A stretch of 64,000 nt of DNA from assembly GCF_006539165.1 (NCBI RefSeq), contig NZ_BJMM01000024.1, forward strand, positions 1 to 64,000, in the 5' to 3' direction. Numbering within the stretch: position 1 is the stretch's first letter; each line of letters begins with the position of its first letter. The notes under the pieces are model-generated. The model made no database searches, had not been told where the DNA came from, and saw only the letters and a program-made list of their open reading frames with translations. A program made the translations under genes and the position numbers. The stretch is from Streptomyces cacaoi. GTDB taxonomy: Bacteria > Actinomycetota > Actinomycetes > Streptomycetales > Streptomycetaceae. This document shows, one piece after another, positions 1 to 8,077 of this stretch.

Positions 1-167
1 GTGCCGCGCGGCACCCCGTCGGCGGCGGACGCGGCACCGGCCGTCCCGCCGGACGCCGGGGCGCCGCTCCCCGCACCGGCGCCCGACGCCGCCGCGCCGC
101 CCGCCCCGAGGAGGCAGAACGCCAGCATCAGCGCCACCCCCGCACACACCGCACGCACTCGCTTCAC
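1..167 (-). CDS. N-terminus of a secreted protein (partial)
   Basis: The first 55 codons of a minus-strand gene run off the left edge of the window. The GTG start at 167 is preceded by a purine-rich AGGGAGCGAGGG site. The translation begins VKRVRAVCAGV, followed by a hydrophobic stretch and an Ala/Gly-rich segment (GAGGAAASGAGAG), which is a Sec-type signal peptide. A Cys inside the hydrophobic core is not in a clear lipobox. The mature part seen so far is only a Gly/Ala/Ser linker, so the function is unknown. A LacI-like palindrome lies 246 bp upstream, which would fit a sugar-regulated secreted hydrolase; this is inference only. Confidence 0.6.
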   Translation of the reverse strand, partial: MKRVRAVCAGVALMLAFCLLGAGGAAASGAGAGSGAPASGGTAGAASAADGVPRG

Positions 168-742
168 AGCCCTCGCTCCCTCCCGGACATCGGATGAAAG
201 CTTCGGGTCGAGTCAAAGGCATGTCAAGAGACCGGGCACAACGCCTTGTTGGGCCTTGCTGAGTCGAAGAAAGGTCCCATCTTTATGCGGTTCCGCCGTG
301 TGGTGCGGCCCGGGCGTCCGGAGGGGTGCGCACGCCCGCGCGGCCCCGTCGGCGGTGGAACCGGCGGGGGTTGACGGTGCCCGAGCGGCCTCCCTAGGTT
401 GGATCTGTCCTTGACAACGTTGTCGGTGCCCGGGGGCGAGCCGGTCGATCCCTCGCGTCGGCCGCACCGGTCGGGGGCGGCCGCCTGCCCCTCCCCGTTC
501 GGCGAGACCCCGGCGGCGGAACAGCCCGGCACCGGCTCCGCCGCCCTCCCGCGCCGGGCGCCGCCGAGGTGAACGGGGCGGTCCGGTGGCGGGGCGACCC
601 GCCGGGGCCCGGCCGGGGCCCGTGCGCCGACCTGCGGCCGGAGCCGGGACCGCGCACACTGCCAGGGGTACGGCACCCCTTCCGGGGCACCCACGGACGA
701 GGACACGAACCACACACCGAACTTGGCAAGGTGACGCTCCTC
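168..742. other. Gene-free divergent promoter region
   Basis: This 575-bp GC-rich stretch separates the minus-strand secreted-protein gene from the plus-strand sugar transporter. I see no codon-biased ORF with a ribosome site in it. It contains the perfect 12-bp palindrome described separately. An AAGGTGA ribosome site at about 727-733 serves the transporter start at 743. Confidence 0.5.
413..424. promoter_or_regulatory. LacI-like palindromic operator
   Basis: GACAACGTTGTC is a perfect 12-bp palindrome with a central CG, the form of many LacI-family operators in actinobacteria. It is flanked by TT on the left and GG on the right. It lies between a secreted-protein gene (246 bp away) and an MFS sugar transporter (319 bp away), so it could control either. 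No LacI-family gene is in the window. Confidence 0.45.
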
Positions 743-2188
743 ATGGTTGAGACGGGCTCGGCGACGCAGCCATCCAGCCACCACGGCAAGGCCGTCGGCA
801 TCTCCATCGCGGCCGCGGTCGGCGGATTCCTCTTCGGCTTCGACTCCTCCGTCATCAACGGCGCGGTGGACGCCCTGAGCGGTCACTTCCACCTCGGCGA
901 CTTCCTCTCCGGCTTCGTCGTCTCCATCGCCCTGCTCGGCTGCGCCGTCGGCGCCTGGTACGCCGGGCGGCTCGCCGACGGCTGGGGCCGGCGCCGGGTG
1001 ATGCTGCTCGGCTCGGCCATGTTCGTCGTCAGCTCGGCCGGTTCCGCCTTCGCCTTCTCGGTGCCCGATCTGCTGCTGTGGCGCGTCATCGGCGGCCTCG
1101 GCATCGGTATCGCCTCGGTGATCGCCCCCGCCTACATCTCCGAGGTCGCACCCGCCTCCGGCCGTGGCGCGCTCGGCTCCCTCCAGCAACTGGCGATCAC
1201 CATCGGCCAGCTCGTCGTCCTCAGCTCCAACAAGGGCCTGGCCGGGGCCGCCGGCGGAGCCGCGCACGATCTGTGGCTGGGCATGCCGGCCTGGCGCTGG
1301 ATGTTCCTCGTGGGCGTCATCCCGGCCGCGGTCTACGGCGTGCTCGCGTTCCTCATCCCCGAATCGCCCCGCTATCTGGTGCTGGAGGGCAAGGACGAGA
1401 AGGCCGCCGAGGTGCTGGGCAGGGTCAGCGGCGTCGCCGAGCCGGAGGCCAAGGTCCGCGAGATCCGCGAGACGCTCCGCAAGGAGCACAAGAGCAGCTT
1501 CCGGGACATCCGCGGTCACCGCTTCGGGCTGCACCCGCTGGTCTGGGTCGGCATCATCATGGCCGCGTTCCAGCAGCTCGTCGGCATCAACGCGATCTTC
1601 TACTACTCGACGACGCTGTGGAAGTCGGTCGGTTTCAGCGAGTCCAACTCCTTCACGACGTCCGTCATCACCGCCGGCATCAACGTCGTCATGACCGTGG
1701 TGTCGATGCTGTTCGTCGACCGCGTGGGGCGCCGCCGGCTGCTGACCATCGGCTCGGTCGGTATGTTCCTCGCGCTGACGCTCACCGCCATCGCCTTCTC
1801 CCAGCAGCGTGGCAGCGGCAGCGATGTCAGCCTGCCGGACCCCTACGGGCCGATGGCCCTGGTCGGCGCCAACGCGTTCGTCGTCTTCTTCGCCCTCTCC
1901 TGGGGCCCGATCATGTGGATCATGCTCGCGGAGATGTTCCCCAACCGGATGCGCGCCATGGCCCTGGCCATCGGCACCGCCTCCAACTGGATCTTCAACT
2001 TCATCGTGACCTTCTCCTTCGAGCCCATGACCGACAGGGTCGGCCTCTCCTGGCTGTACGGGGCGTTCGCCTTCTTCGCCCTGGCCTCCTTCGTCTTCGT
2101 CCGCACCAAGATCCCCGAGACGAAGCAGCGCGAGCTGGAGTCCATGACCGGCGAGACCTACCGCCGCCCGGAGCGGCCGGCCGGTTAG
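743..2188 (+). CDS. MFS sugar:H+ symporter (GlcP/XylE type)
   Basis: This 481-residue membrane protein should import a monosaccharide with protons across the cytoplasmic membrane. The ATG at 743 was chosen over the longer frame because AAGGTGA sits about 10 nt upstream and the first helix (GGFLFGFDSSVING) then begins near residue 27. Sugar-porter signatures are present: GRLADGWGRRR at 75-85, PESPRYL near 206 after helix 6, DRVGRRRLL in the second half, and a C-terminal PETKQRELE. Length and motifs match actinobacterial glucose permeases and XylE/AraE proteins. Substrate cannot be read from sequence. It ends 31 bp before the convergent WYL gene. Confidence 0.9.
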   Translation: MVETGSATQPSSHHGKAVGISIAAAVGGFLFGFDSSVINGAVDALSGHFHLGDFLSGFVVSIALLGCAVGAWYAGRLADGWGRRRVMLLGSAMFVVSSAGSAFAFSVPDLLLWRVIGGLGIGIASVIAPAYISEVAPASGRGALGSLQQLAITIGQLVVLSSNKGLAGAAGGAAHDLWLGMPAWRWMFLVGVIPAAVYGVLAFLIPESPRYLVLEGKDEKAAEVLGRVSGVAEPEAKVREIRETLRKEHKSSFRDIRGHRFGLHPLVWVGIIMAAFQQLVGINAIFYYSTTLWKSVGFSESNSFTTSVITAGINVVMTVVSMLFVDRVGRRRLLTIGSVGMFLALTLTAIAFSQQRGSGSDVSLPDPYGPMALVGANAFVVFFALSWGPIMWIMLAEMFPNRMRAMALAIGTASNWIFNFIVTFSFEPMTDRVGLSWLYGAFAFFALASFVFVRTKIPETKQRELESMTGETYRRPERPAG

Positions 2189-2219
2189 AGCCCCGGCCGG
2201 GCCCCTCGTGCCCGCCCTC

Positions 2220-3254
2220 TCAGGACGTCGGCCCGTCGGGGGCGTACGGAGGGTCGGACCGGTGGTCCGGCCGTCCGGCGGAGGCCGCGAGGCGGTCGGC
2301 GAGTGCGGTGACGAGGCCGCGGAGTTCGTCGGGGCGGTCGATGACGAACGGGCGGTCGAGCGCGGCGAGGACCGGGGGCAGCCAGTCGAGCCGCTCCGCC
2401 CGCAGTTCGACCCGCAGCCAGCGCTCGCCCGCCCCGCCCCCGCCCGCCGCGGGGTCGATCTCCTCCAGGGTCGCGACGCCGGCGGGCAGACGGGCCCGGA
2501 TCTGCTCGACCGTGCCGTGGACCCGCAGACTCACCGCGTGCCGGTACTCGGCCGTGGCGAACGCCGACAGCAGGCGCTGTGCCGGGGCGGGCCCCTCGGG
2601 CGCCTCGAACGAGCCGGGCAGGGTCCGCGCGTCCGCGACGCGGTCGAGCCGGAAGGTGCGGTCCTCGCCGAGCCCGGCGTCCCGGCCCGTGACGTACCAG
2701 CGGCCCGCATGGGCGACGATCCCGTACGCGTGCAGCGTGCGTTCGCTGCGCCTCCCGTCGCGGTCGGTGTAGCGGATCGCGACCGGGCGGCGGTGGCGCA
2801 CCGCGTCGGCGACGGTGAGCAGGACCCCGGTGTCCGGGGCGGGGAACTCCCGGGGCGCTTCCGTGAAGTCGAGGGATTCCCGGAGCGTGTCGAGCCGGCG
2901 GGCGAGGTGCCGGGGCAGCACCCGCCGGATCTTCGCCGAGGCCGTCTCGTTCGCCGTCTGCTGTGCCGTCGCCGGTCCGGCCCGCCGGCCGGCGACCAGG
3001 CCGAGCAGCACGGCCAGCGCCTCGTCGTCGCTGAACATCAGCGGAGGCAGGCGGTACCCGGGGGCGAGCCGGTACCCGCCGTAGCGGCCGCGCACCGATT
3101 CCACGGGGACGTCCAGATCGATGAGCTGGTCCACGTAGCGGCGCACGGTGCGCCCCTCGACGCCGAGCCGGTCGGCCAGTTCGGCCGTGGTCCGGGTGCC
3201 GCCCGACTGCAACAGCTCCAGGAGCGTCAGTACGCGGGAGGTCGGCCGGGACAT
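2220..3254 (-). CDS. HTH/WYL-domain transcriptional regulator
   Basis: A 344-residue regulator of the YafY/PafBC-like family. The N-terminus is a winged helix (TAELADRLGVEGRTVRRYVD, about 22-41) of the HTH_11 type. The central part (RPVAIRYTDRDG followed by GRWYVTGRD) is a WYL domain, and the C-terminal third is the WCX extension usual in these proteins. It is divergent from a VOC protein with 92 bp between the starts, so it probably controls that gene and itself. WYL domains bind ligands or nucleic acids; the signal here is unknown. Confidence 0.88.
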   Translation of the reverse strand: MSRPTSRVLTLLELLQSGGTRTTAELADRLGVEGRTVRRYVDQLIDLDVPVESVRGRYGGYRLAPGYRLPPLMFSDDEALAVLLGLVAGRRAGPATAQQTANETASAKIRRVLPRHLARRLDTLRESLDFTEAPREFPAPDTGVLLTVADAVRHRRPVAIRYTDRDGRRSERTLHAYGIVAHAGRWYVTGRDAGLGEDRTFRLDRVADARTLPGSFEAPEGPAPAQRLLSAFATAEYRHAVSLRVHGTVEQIRARLPAGVATLEEIDPAAGGGGAGERWLRVELRAERLDWLPPVLAALDRPFVIDRPDELRGLVTALADRLAASAGRPDHRSDPPYAPDGPTS

Positions 3255-3346
3255 GTCCGCAGCCTAACGCGGATACCGGACCGGTTCTGTCCACTATCTC
3301 TCCTAGGCTGCGAGGCGCACACCTCAGCACGACCAAGGAGATCCCC

Positions 3347-3745
3347 ATGGAGTTCGTCTCGATCCGCATCATCACCGGCGACGTGGCCCGCCTCGTCGAG
3401 TTCTACGAGCGGGCCACGGGGGTGGAAGCGACGTGGGCCACCGAGGAGTTCGCCGAACTCAGGACCGCGGGCGCCACTCTGGCGATCGCCGGCGCCGGCA
3501 CCGTCTCGGTGTTCGGCCCCGGCGCCGCCCGCCCGGCGGACAACCACAGCGTGATCATCGAGTTCCTCGTCGACGACGTGGACCGTGTCCACCGGAACCT
3601 GACCGGGTTCGTCACCGACTTCGTCAACGAGCCCACCACGATGCCCTGGGGCAACCGGTCGCTGCTCTTCCGCGACCCCGACGGCAACCTCGTCAACTTC
3701 TTCACCCCCGTCACCCCGGCGGCCAAGGAGAAGTTCGCCCGCTGA
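3347..3745 (+). CDS. VOC-family (glyoxalase/bleomycin resistance-like) protein
   Basis: A 132-residue single VOC module pair. The ATG at 3347 follows an AAGGAG site. Features are the opening SIRIITGDVARLVEFYERA, the repeat-like second half (VIIEFLVDDVDRVHRN), and a C-terminal LLFRDPDGNLVNFF with the conserved metal-ligand Asp/Glu neighbourhood. VOC proteins include glyoxalases, dioxygenases and drug-binding proteins. The divergent WYL regulator suggests inducible stress or detoxification, but the substrate is unknown. Confidence 0.82.
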   Translation: MEFVSIRIITGDVARLVEFYERATGVEATWATEEFAELRTAGATLAIAGAGTVSVFGPGAARPADNHSVIIEFLVDDVDRVHRNLTGFVTDFVNEPTTMPWGNRSLLFRDPDGNLVNFFTPVTPAAKEKFAR

Positions 3746-3791
3746 CGCCCCGCGGCTCGTACGGCCGCACGGCCGCACGGCTTCCGGGCGG

Positions 3792-4499
3792 CTAGCCGTG
3801 GAAGGCCGTGGTCGCTTCGAGAGGGGCCCGCTCGGCCGTGACGTGGTTGACCGGCGCGCTCTCGTCGGCGTAGCCGAAGGAGATGCCGACGAGCAACTTG
3901 CCCTCGGTGACGCCGAGTTCGTCCCGGACGGTGTCGGCGTAGAAGCTGAGCAGGCCCTGCGGGCAGCTGGCCACGCCGTACGCCGCCATGGCCAGGAGCA
4001 GCGTCTGCATATAGGCGCCGACGTCGGCGGCCAGCCGCGGGCCGCCGTCGCCGGTGACGAACAGGAACGCGGCGTGCGGCGCCCCGTAGAAGCGCAGACT
4101 CTCCGCGTCGTAGGCGGCGCGGGCCGCGTGGTCGCCGGGGCCGATGCCGAGCGCGCCGTACAGACCGGCGCCGAACGCCGCACGCCGCTCCTGGTGGACG
4201 GGCGCGTACATGTCCTCGGAGTACGGGAAGTCGGCCGAGAGGCGCTGTGCGGCGTGCGCCTCCTGGAGGGCGTCCGCCAGGCGTGCGCGCCGTGCGCCGC
4301 CGGCCACCTCGACCCGCCAGGGCTGCGCGTTGGAGTTGGACGGCGCCGCGCCGGCCAGGGAGAAGATCGCGCGGATCGTCTCCTCGGGCACGGCCTCGGG
4401 GCGGAAGGCCCGGGTGGCGTGCCGCCCGCGTATCAGCTGCTCCGCGTAGCGGCTCAGCTCCGCGCGGCCGTTCGGCCCGGTGAGTACCGGTGTGCTCAT
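3792..4499 (-). CDS. Nitroreductase-family FMN flavoprotein
   Basis: A 235-residue NAD(P)H-dependent nitroreductase-type protein. The ATG at 4499 (MSTPVLTG) has a GAGGAGA ribosome site; an in-frame upstream codon lacks one. The FMN phosphate-binding RGRHATRAFRPE lies near residues 24-35 and PSNSNAQPWRVEV, the second FMN motif, follows. The C-terminal SCPQGLLSFYADTVRDELG is also usual. It may reduce nitroaromatics, quinones or enones. It is divergent from a TetR repressor with paired operators between them, so it is probably derepressed by a toxic ligand. Confidence 0.87.
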   Translation of the reverse strand: MSTPVLTGPNGRAELSRYAEQLIRGRHATRAFRPEAVPEETIRAIFSLAGAAPSNSNAQPWRVEVAGGARRARLADALQEAHAAQRLSADFPYSEDMYAPVHQERRAAFGAGLYGALGIGPGDHAARAAYDAESLRFYGAPHAAFLFVTGDGGPRLAADVGAYMQTLLLAMAAYGVASCPQGLLSFYADTVRDELGVTEGKLLVGISFGYADESAPVNHVTAERAPLEATTAFHG

Positions 4500-4524
4500 G
4501 GAAGTCTCCTCGGGAAGCACCGAT

Positions 4525-4542
4525 GTAAACGGAATCGTTTAC
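4525..4542. promoter_or_regulatory. TetR-type operator, copy 1
   Basis: GTAAACG-GAAT-CGTTTAC is a perfect inverted repeat with 7-bp arms and a 4-bp spacer, 26 bp upstream of the nitroreductase start. Copy 2 lies 53 bp away centre to centre. Binding of the TetR protein encoded at 4604 is inferred from position and symmetry. Confidence 0.7.
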
Positions 4543-4577
4543 CTGCGGGACGACCGTAGCAAGCCATGGCTTCCGAA

Positions 4578-4595
4578 GTAAACGGAGGCGTATAC
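4578..4595. promoter_or_regulatory. TetR-type operator, copy 2, overlapping a -10 box
   Basis: GTAAACG-GAGG-CGTATAC repeats copy 1 with one arm mismatch. TATACT at 4591-4596 overlaps its right arm and looks like a -10 hexamer seven bases before the TetR ATG. The repressor could therefore block its own promoter and produce a leaderless mRNA. Confidence 0.65.
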
Positions 4596-4603
4596 TTCCC
4601 GGT

Positions 4604-5197
4604 ATGAGTACGGTGACGACGGCGCCCCGGCGGCAGGGGCGCGGCGGGCGCGAACGCATCCTGGCCGCCGCCGCCCAGCTGTTCGCGGCCCAGGGGATCA
4701 ACGCGACCGGCATGGAACAGGTCGCCGAACAGGCACCCGTGTCCAAGCGCACCCTCTACGCGCACTTCCGCACCAAGAGCGAGCTGGTCGTCGCCCATCT
4801 GCACGACCTCGCCTCGGCCGGCCACACCCTGGGCAGCGTGCTGACCCGCGAGGACATCCCCGCCAGGGAACGCGTCCTCGCGCTGTTCGCGCCGCTCCCG
4901 GCGGACGCGGCCCCGGTGCGCGGATGCCCGTTCATCGACGCAGCGGCGGAGTTCCCCGACCCCGAGAGCGCGGTCCACTCCTACGCCCGCGAGCAGAAGC
5001 TGCTGATGGTGCGGCTGGTCACCGCGCTCGTCACGGAACTCGGCTGCCGCGAGCCCGCCGCACTCGCCGAACAGCTCGTCACCCTCGCCGACGGGGCCGC
5101 CAGCCGCGCCATGGTGCTGGGTGAGGCGGACTACGGGCGGCACGCGCGGGCGGCGGCGGAGATCCTCCTGGACAACGCCCTGCCGGACACGGACTGA
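4604..5197 (+). CDS. TetR-family repressor
   Basis: A 197-residue regulator. The N-terminal helix-turn-helix reads RERILAAAAQLFAAQGINAT followed by MEQVAEQAPVSKRTLYAHF, the standard TetR_N domain at about residues 14-60. The C-terminal ligand domain is divergent. No Shine-Dalgarno site precedes the ATG and a TATACT box lies seven bases upstream, suggesting a leaderless transcript. It likely represses the divergent nitroreductase and itself through the two GTAAACG operators. Confidence 0.9.
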   Translation: MSTVTTAPRRQGRGGRERILAAAAQLFAAQGINATGMEQVAEQAPVSKRTLYAHFRTKSELVVAHLHDLASAGHTLGSVLTREDIPARERVLALFAPLPADAAPVRGCPFIDAAAEFPDPESAVHSYAREQKLLMVRLVTALVTELGCREPAALAEQLVTLADGAASRAMVLGEADYGRHARAAAEILLDNALPDTD

Positions 5198-5233
5198 TCG
5201 GCCGGTACGGCTCCCGCCCGCTGCACACCCGAC

Positions 5234-5274
5234 GGCGCCCCGCCCGCCGCGGAACGCGGGGCAGCCGGGGCGCC
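5234..5274. terminator. Bidirectional hairpin between convergent genes
   Basis: GGCGCCCCG and CGGGGCGCC form a perfect 9-bp stem with a 23-base loop that can itself fold (CCGC/GCGG). It lies between the convergent TetR and AhpD-like genes. There is no U-tract, as is usual in high-GC actinobacteria. Confidence 0.5.
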
Positions 5275-5288
5275 GGTCGCGCCCCGGC

Positions 5289-5762
5289 TCAGGCGAACTG
5301 GCCGGGCCGGTAGCTTCCCGCGGGCTGCCGGACGGCGACGTTCACCCGGTTGTAGAAGTTGATGAAGCCGATGAGCAGCACCAGCGCGGTGAGCTGCTCC
5401 TCGTCGTAGTGCTCGGCGGCCCGCGCCCAGACCTCGTCCGGGACACCGCCCGCCGCGTCCGCGATCCGCGTGCCCTGCTCGGTCAGCTCCAGCGCGGCGC
5501 GCTCGGCCTCGGTGAAGACCGTCGCCTCCCGCCAGGCCGCCACCAGGTTGAGCCGGAGCGCCGTCTCACCGGCCTCGGCGGCGTCCTTGGCGTGCATGTC
5601 CGTGCAGAAGCCGCAGCCGTTGATCTGGCTGGCGCGGAGCTTCACCAGCTCCTGGGTGGCGGCCGGCAGCCCCGAGTCCGCGAGCGCCTTGCCGGCGGCG
5701 TTGAGATGCTTGAGAAACGTCCCGGTGAGCGGCTGGCCGAAGAGGTTCAGTCGGGCTTCCAT
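5289..5762 (-). CDS. Carboxymuconolactone decarboxylase/AhpD-like peroxidase
   Basis: A 157-residue protein of the AhpD-like fold. The ATG at 5762 has an AAGGAG site; the longer frame has none. The redox CxxC motif NGCGFCTDMHAKDA gives Cys50, Cys53 and His57, the usual alkylhydroperoxidase proton-relay arrangement. Such proteins reduce hydroperoxides in the cytoplasm, often with a thiol partner. It lies near a nitroreductase and a PfpI/DJ-1 protein, a setting that suggests oxidative or electrophile stress. Confidence 0.87.
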   Translation of the reverse strand: MEARLNLFGQPLTGTFLKHLNAAGKALADSGLPAATQELVKLRASQINGCGFCTDMHAKDAAEAGETALRLNLVAAWREATVFTEAERAALELTEQGTRIADAAGGVPDEVWARAAEHYDEEQLTALVLLIGFINFYNRVNVAVRQPAGSYRPGQFA

Positions 5763-5903
5763 GGTGGGCTCCTTGGCTGTGTCGGTGCCGCGCCCCGGCC
5801 GGGACGCGCACACCTGTCCGTCCTTGCACAGCTACGACGGATCGGCACCGCCCGGATGTGACATGCCCCCGGGACGCCCCAGGGAAGGCCCCGGCCGGAC
5901 GCG

Positions 5904-6608
5904 TCAGCCCATCTTCTTCAGCAGCTCCACCGCCAGCGGCGCGGACGAGGCCGGGTTCTGCCCGGTGACCAGCGTCCGGTCCGTCACCACGTGCGGGGCC
6001 CACGGCTCCTTCTCCTGGAAGCGCGCCCCCATCGCCGTCAGCCGGTCCTGGAGCAGCCACTTCGCCTTGTTCGCGAAGCCCGCCTGGGCCTCCTCGGCGT
6101 TGGTGAACGCCGTCAGCCGGTAGCCGGAGAAGGCGTGCCGGCCGTCGTCGCGGACGGCGGCGAGCAGGGCCGCCGGCGCGTGGCAGACGACGCCGAGCGG
6201 GATGCCCTCGTCCAGGGCGCGCAGCAGCAGGGCGGCGGAGTCCCGGTCGCCGGCGAGGTCCTCCATGGGCCCGTGCCCGCCCGGGTAGAAGATCGCGCCG
6301 TACTCGGTGAGCGAGTCCAGCGGGACGTCGGACAGCCGCATCGGGTGCTGGAGTTCGGTGAAGGCCGCCAGCAGCTTGGCCACCCGGTCGGCGCCCTCCT
6401 GCCCGCCGTTGGCCGCCGGCTCCAGACTGCCCGCGTCCACGGTCGGCACCACACCGCCCGGCGTGGCCACGGCGATCTCGTGCCCCGCGGCCTTGAACGC
6501 CTCGTACGGTGCGGCCGCCTCCTCGGCCCACACCCCCGTGGGGTGCAGGGTGCCGTCGGCCAGCGTCCAGTGATCGGCGCCGGTCACCACGTACAGGATC
6601 TTTGCCAT
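5904..6608 (-). CDS. DJ-1/PfpI (Hsp31-like) class I glutamine-amidotransferase fold protein
   Basis: A 234-residue protein. The nucleophile elbow is LGVVCHAPAALL with Cys142-His143. The N-terminal TGVWAEEAAAPYEAF carries the acidic residues seen in Hsp31/YajL-type proteins, and FYPGGHGPMEDL precedes the elbow. Family members act as glyoxalase III, deglycases or chaperones on electrophile-damaged proteins. The exact activity here is not determinable. It is probably transcribed towards the AhpD-like gene, with 141 bp between them. Confidence 0.87.
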   Translation of the reverse strand: MAKILYVVTGADHWTLADGTLHPTGVWAEEAAAPYEAFKAAGHEIAVATPGGVVPTVDAGSLEPAANGGQEGADRVAKLLAAFTELQHPMRLSDVPLDSLTEYGAIFYPGGHGPMEDLAGDRDSAALLLRALDEGIPLGVVCHAPAALLAAVRDDGRHAFSGYRLTAFTNAEEAQAGFANKAKWLLQDRLTAMGARFQEKEPWAPHVVTDRTLVTGQNPASSAPLAVELLKKMG

Positions 6609-6792
6609 GGGGGCTCATCTCCGGGCGTTCCTCGGGGGTACGGACCGGCTCCGGGCCACCGCACGGCCCCGCCGGGCGCGGTCCGGAACCACGCGCCGAC
6701 GCTCCGCGCACGGGCCGCCGACACGCCTCACTCCGACCGTAAAAGGCGCCGCGAACCACCACCAACGCACCCCCTGCGAGGCATGCCGCCCA

Positions 6793-7040
6793 CCTGGGGT
6801 GAGGCTCCTGCCGGGTTCTGCCGCTCGCCTGGGATGGGGCTCCTGCTGGGTGTGCCGCGCGCCTGGGATGAGGCTCTTGCCGGGTTTTGCTCGCCCGCCT
6901 GGGATGGGGCTCCTGCTGGGTATGCCGCGCGCCTGGGATGGGGCTCCTGCCGGGTGTGTCGCGCGCCTGGGACGGGTTCTTGCCGGGTATGCCGCCCCGG
7001 CGGGGATGAGGCTCCTGCCGGGTGTGCCGCCTCGGCTGGA
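6793..7040. repeat. Degenerate tandem repeat, about 34-36 bp unit, seven copies
   Basis: Units begin at about 6793, 6828, 6862, 6898, 6932, 6966 and 7000, each with CCTGGGATGGGGCTCCTG then a CTGGGTATGCCGC-like tail. The spacing alternates 34/36. All frames are open on both strands, but codon use is not gene-like and no ribosome site precedes it, so I read it as non-coding. Confidence 0.6.
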
Positions 7041-7155
7041 CGCGCCCCTGCCCGGCGCTCCGCTCAGCCGAGGGGGGACGCGGCGGGAGACGGCCTTGTG
7101 GGTGCGGGTCGGCGCCGTCTCCCCTCCGCCCCCGGCGCGGCGAGCATCCGCATAC

Positions 7156-7221
7156 CGCGCCCTGCCTCGTGCCCTCGCTGGGAGCGCCTTCGCCTTGGGA
7201 CTACTCGGCTTCGCTGGCTGA
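7156..7221 (+). pseudogene. Remnant of a coiled-coil/membrane (holin-like) gene, 3' end
   Basis: The reading LPRALAGSAFALGLLGFAG then TGA aligns with the C-terminal membrane segment of the gene at 11213-11545 (LPSLAALTGVGALALALLDFTR). The sequence following its stop is also shared with that copy and leads into a CRISPR array in both cases. Only the end is recognisable, so this is a decayed copy. Confidence 0.5.
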
Positions 7222-7281
7222 ATGCCCCTGCCCGGGCGCACGTGGCCGGGCGCACCTGGCCGGGCGGGGGCGATTTCGGCA

Positions 7282-7796
7282 TGTCCAGCCCCGCGGGTGC
7301 GGGGAGCACGAGTCCGCGATGCCATACGGCTCGATCGCCGCCGGACCACCCCCGCGCGTGCGGGGAGCACACCGGACTCGGCGCCTCTCTCATCCTCTTC
7401 TTCGGACCACCCCGCGCGTGCTGGGAGCACAATGCCGAACCCCCGCAGGGGGGGTTGCGCGCTGGACCACCCCCGCGCGTGCGGGGAGCACATCGGGGCA
7501 TCTGCTTCCTTTCTCCTGCTGGGCGGACCATCCCCGCGCGTGCGGGGAGCACCGGGCGAAGCAGACGAGGCGGTACCCGTCGACCGGACCATCCCCGCGC
7601 GTGCGGGGAGCACGACCGCTCTATCCGTGGGAGACACCTGTGCACAGGACCATCCCCGCGCGTGCGGGGAGCACTGACGGACATCACGTCTCCTCGGTGC
7701 GGAGGGAGGACCATCCCCGCGCGTGCGGGGAGCACGCCCCGAGCGAAATCTTCAGCCGTGCAGCGATCGGACCATCCCCGCGCGTGCGGGGAGCAC
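7282..7796 (-). CRISPR. CRISPR array 1, type I-E-like, 9 repeats and 8 spacers
   Basis: Nine repeats of 28 bp alternate with eight 33-bp spacers (61-bp period). On the plus strand the repeat reads GGACCATCCCCGCG then CGTGCGGGGAGCAC. Repeat starts are 7282, 7343, 7404, 7464, 7525, 7586, 7647, 7708 and 7769. The reverse complement (GTGCTCCCCGCGC...) is the canonical type I-E orientation, so transcription is leftwards. Repeats 1 and 3 are degenerate (repeat 3 is 27 bp) and lie at the low-coordinate trailer end, which agrees. No cas gene is in the window, so the array must depend on Cas proteins elsewhere or be inactive. Confidence 0.95.
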
Positions 7797-7945
7797 ACTT
7801 CCTGACCAGCGACGTTACTCGCGGAATGGCGTATTCAGCATCACCTCGCCGCTGCCGGTACGACTTACCTGCCCGCCTGTGGACAACTCACGACGCCCGA
7901 CAGCCAGTCCTGCGTACGGTCCTGCCAACGACCGAGGAGGCAGTA
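7797..7945 (-). promoter_or_regulatory. Leader of CRISPR array 1
   Basis: The sequence next to repeat 9 on the plus strand (ACTTCCTGACCAGC) is nearly the same as that after the last repeat of array 2 (ACTTCTTGACCAGC). This marks the leader end and the site where new spacers would be added. The remaining bases up to the XRE gene are more AT-rich than their surroundings. A possible small GTG ORF at 7946 with a GAGGAGG site is not annotated because its frame has no nearby stop. Confidence 0.55.
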
Positions 7946-8077
7946 GTGGAGCAGGCGGAGCGGTGGGCGCGGTGGGCCGTGCTGGTGGCGTTCGTACAGG
8001 TAGCGGTGGGCGTGGTCGGCCTGTTGAGGGCTCGGCCCTTCGGTCAGCGCGCCGCCGTCCCGCCAGCCGAAGACCCT

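Larger units (their letters stand above)
6609..7281. other. Gene-free, repeat-rich left edge of the accessory island
   Basis: No convincing intact gene lies here. It holds a degenerate tandem repeat (6793-7040) and a decayed gene end (7156-7221). A segment at about 7222-7280 is closely similar to the sequence just before the second CRISPR array (11547-11593): both read ATGCCCC(T/C)G followed by GGCCGGGCGGGGGC and CATGTCCAGCCCC. Confidence 0.55.
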
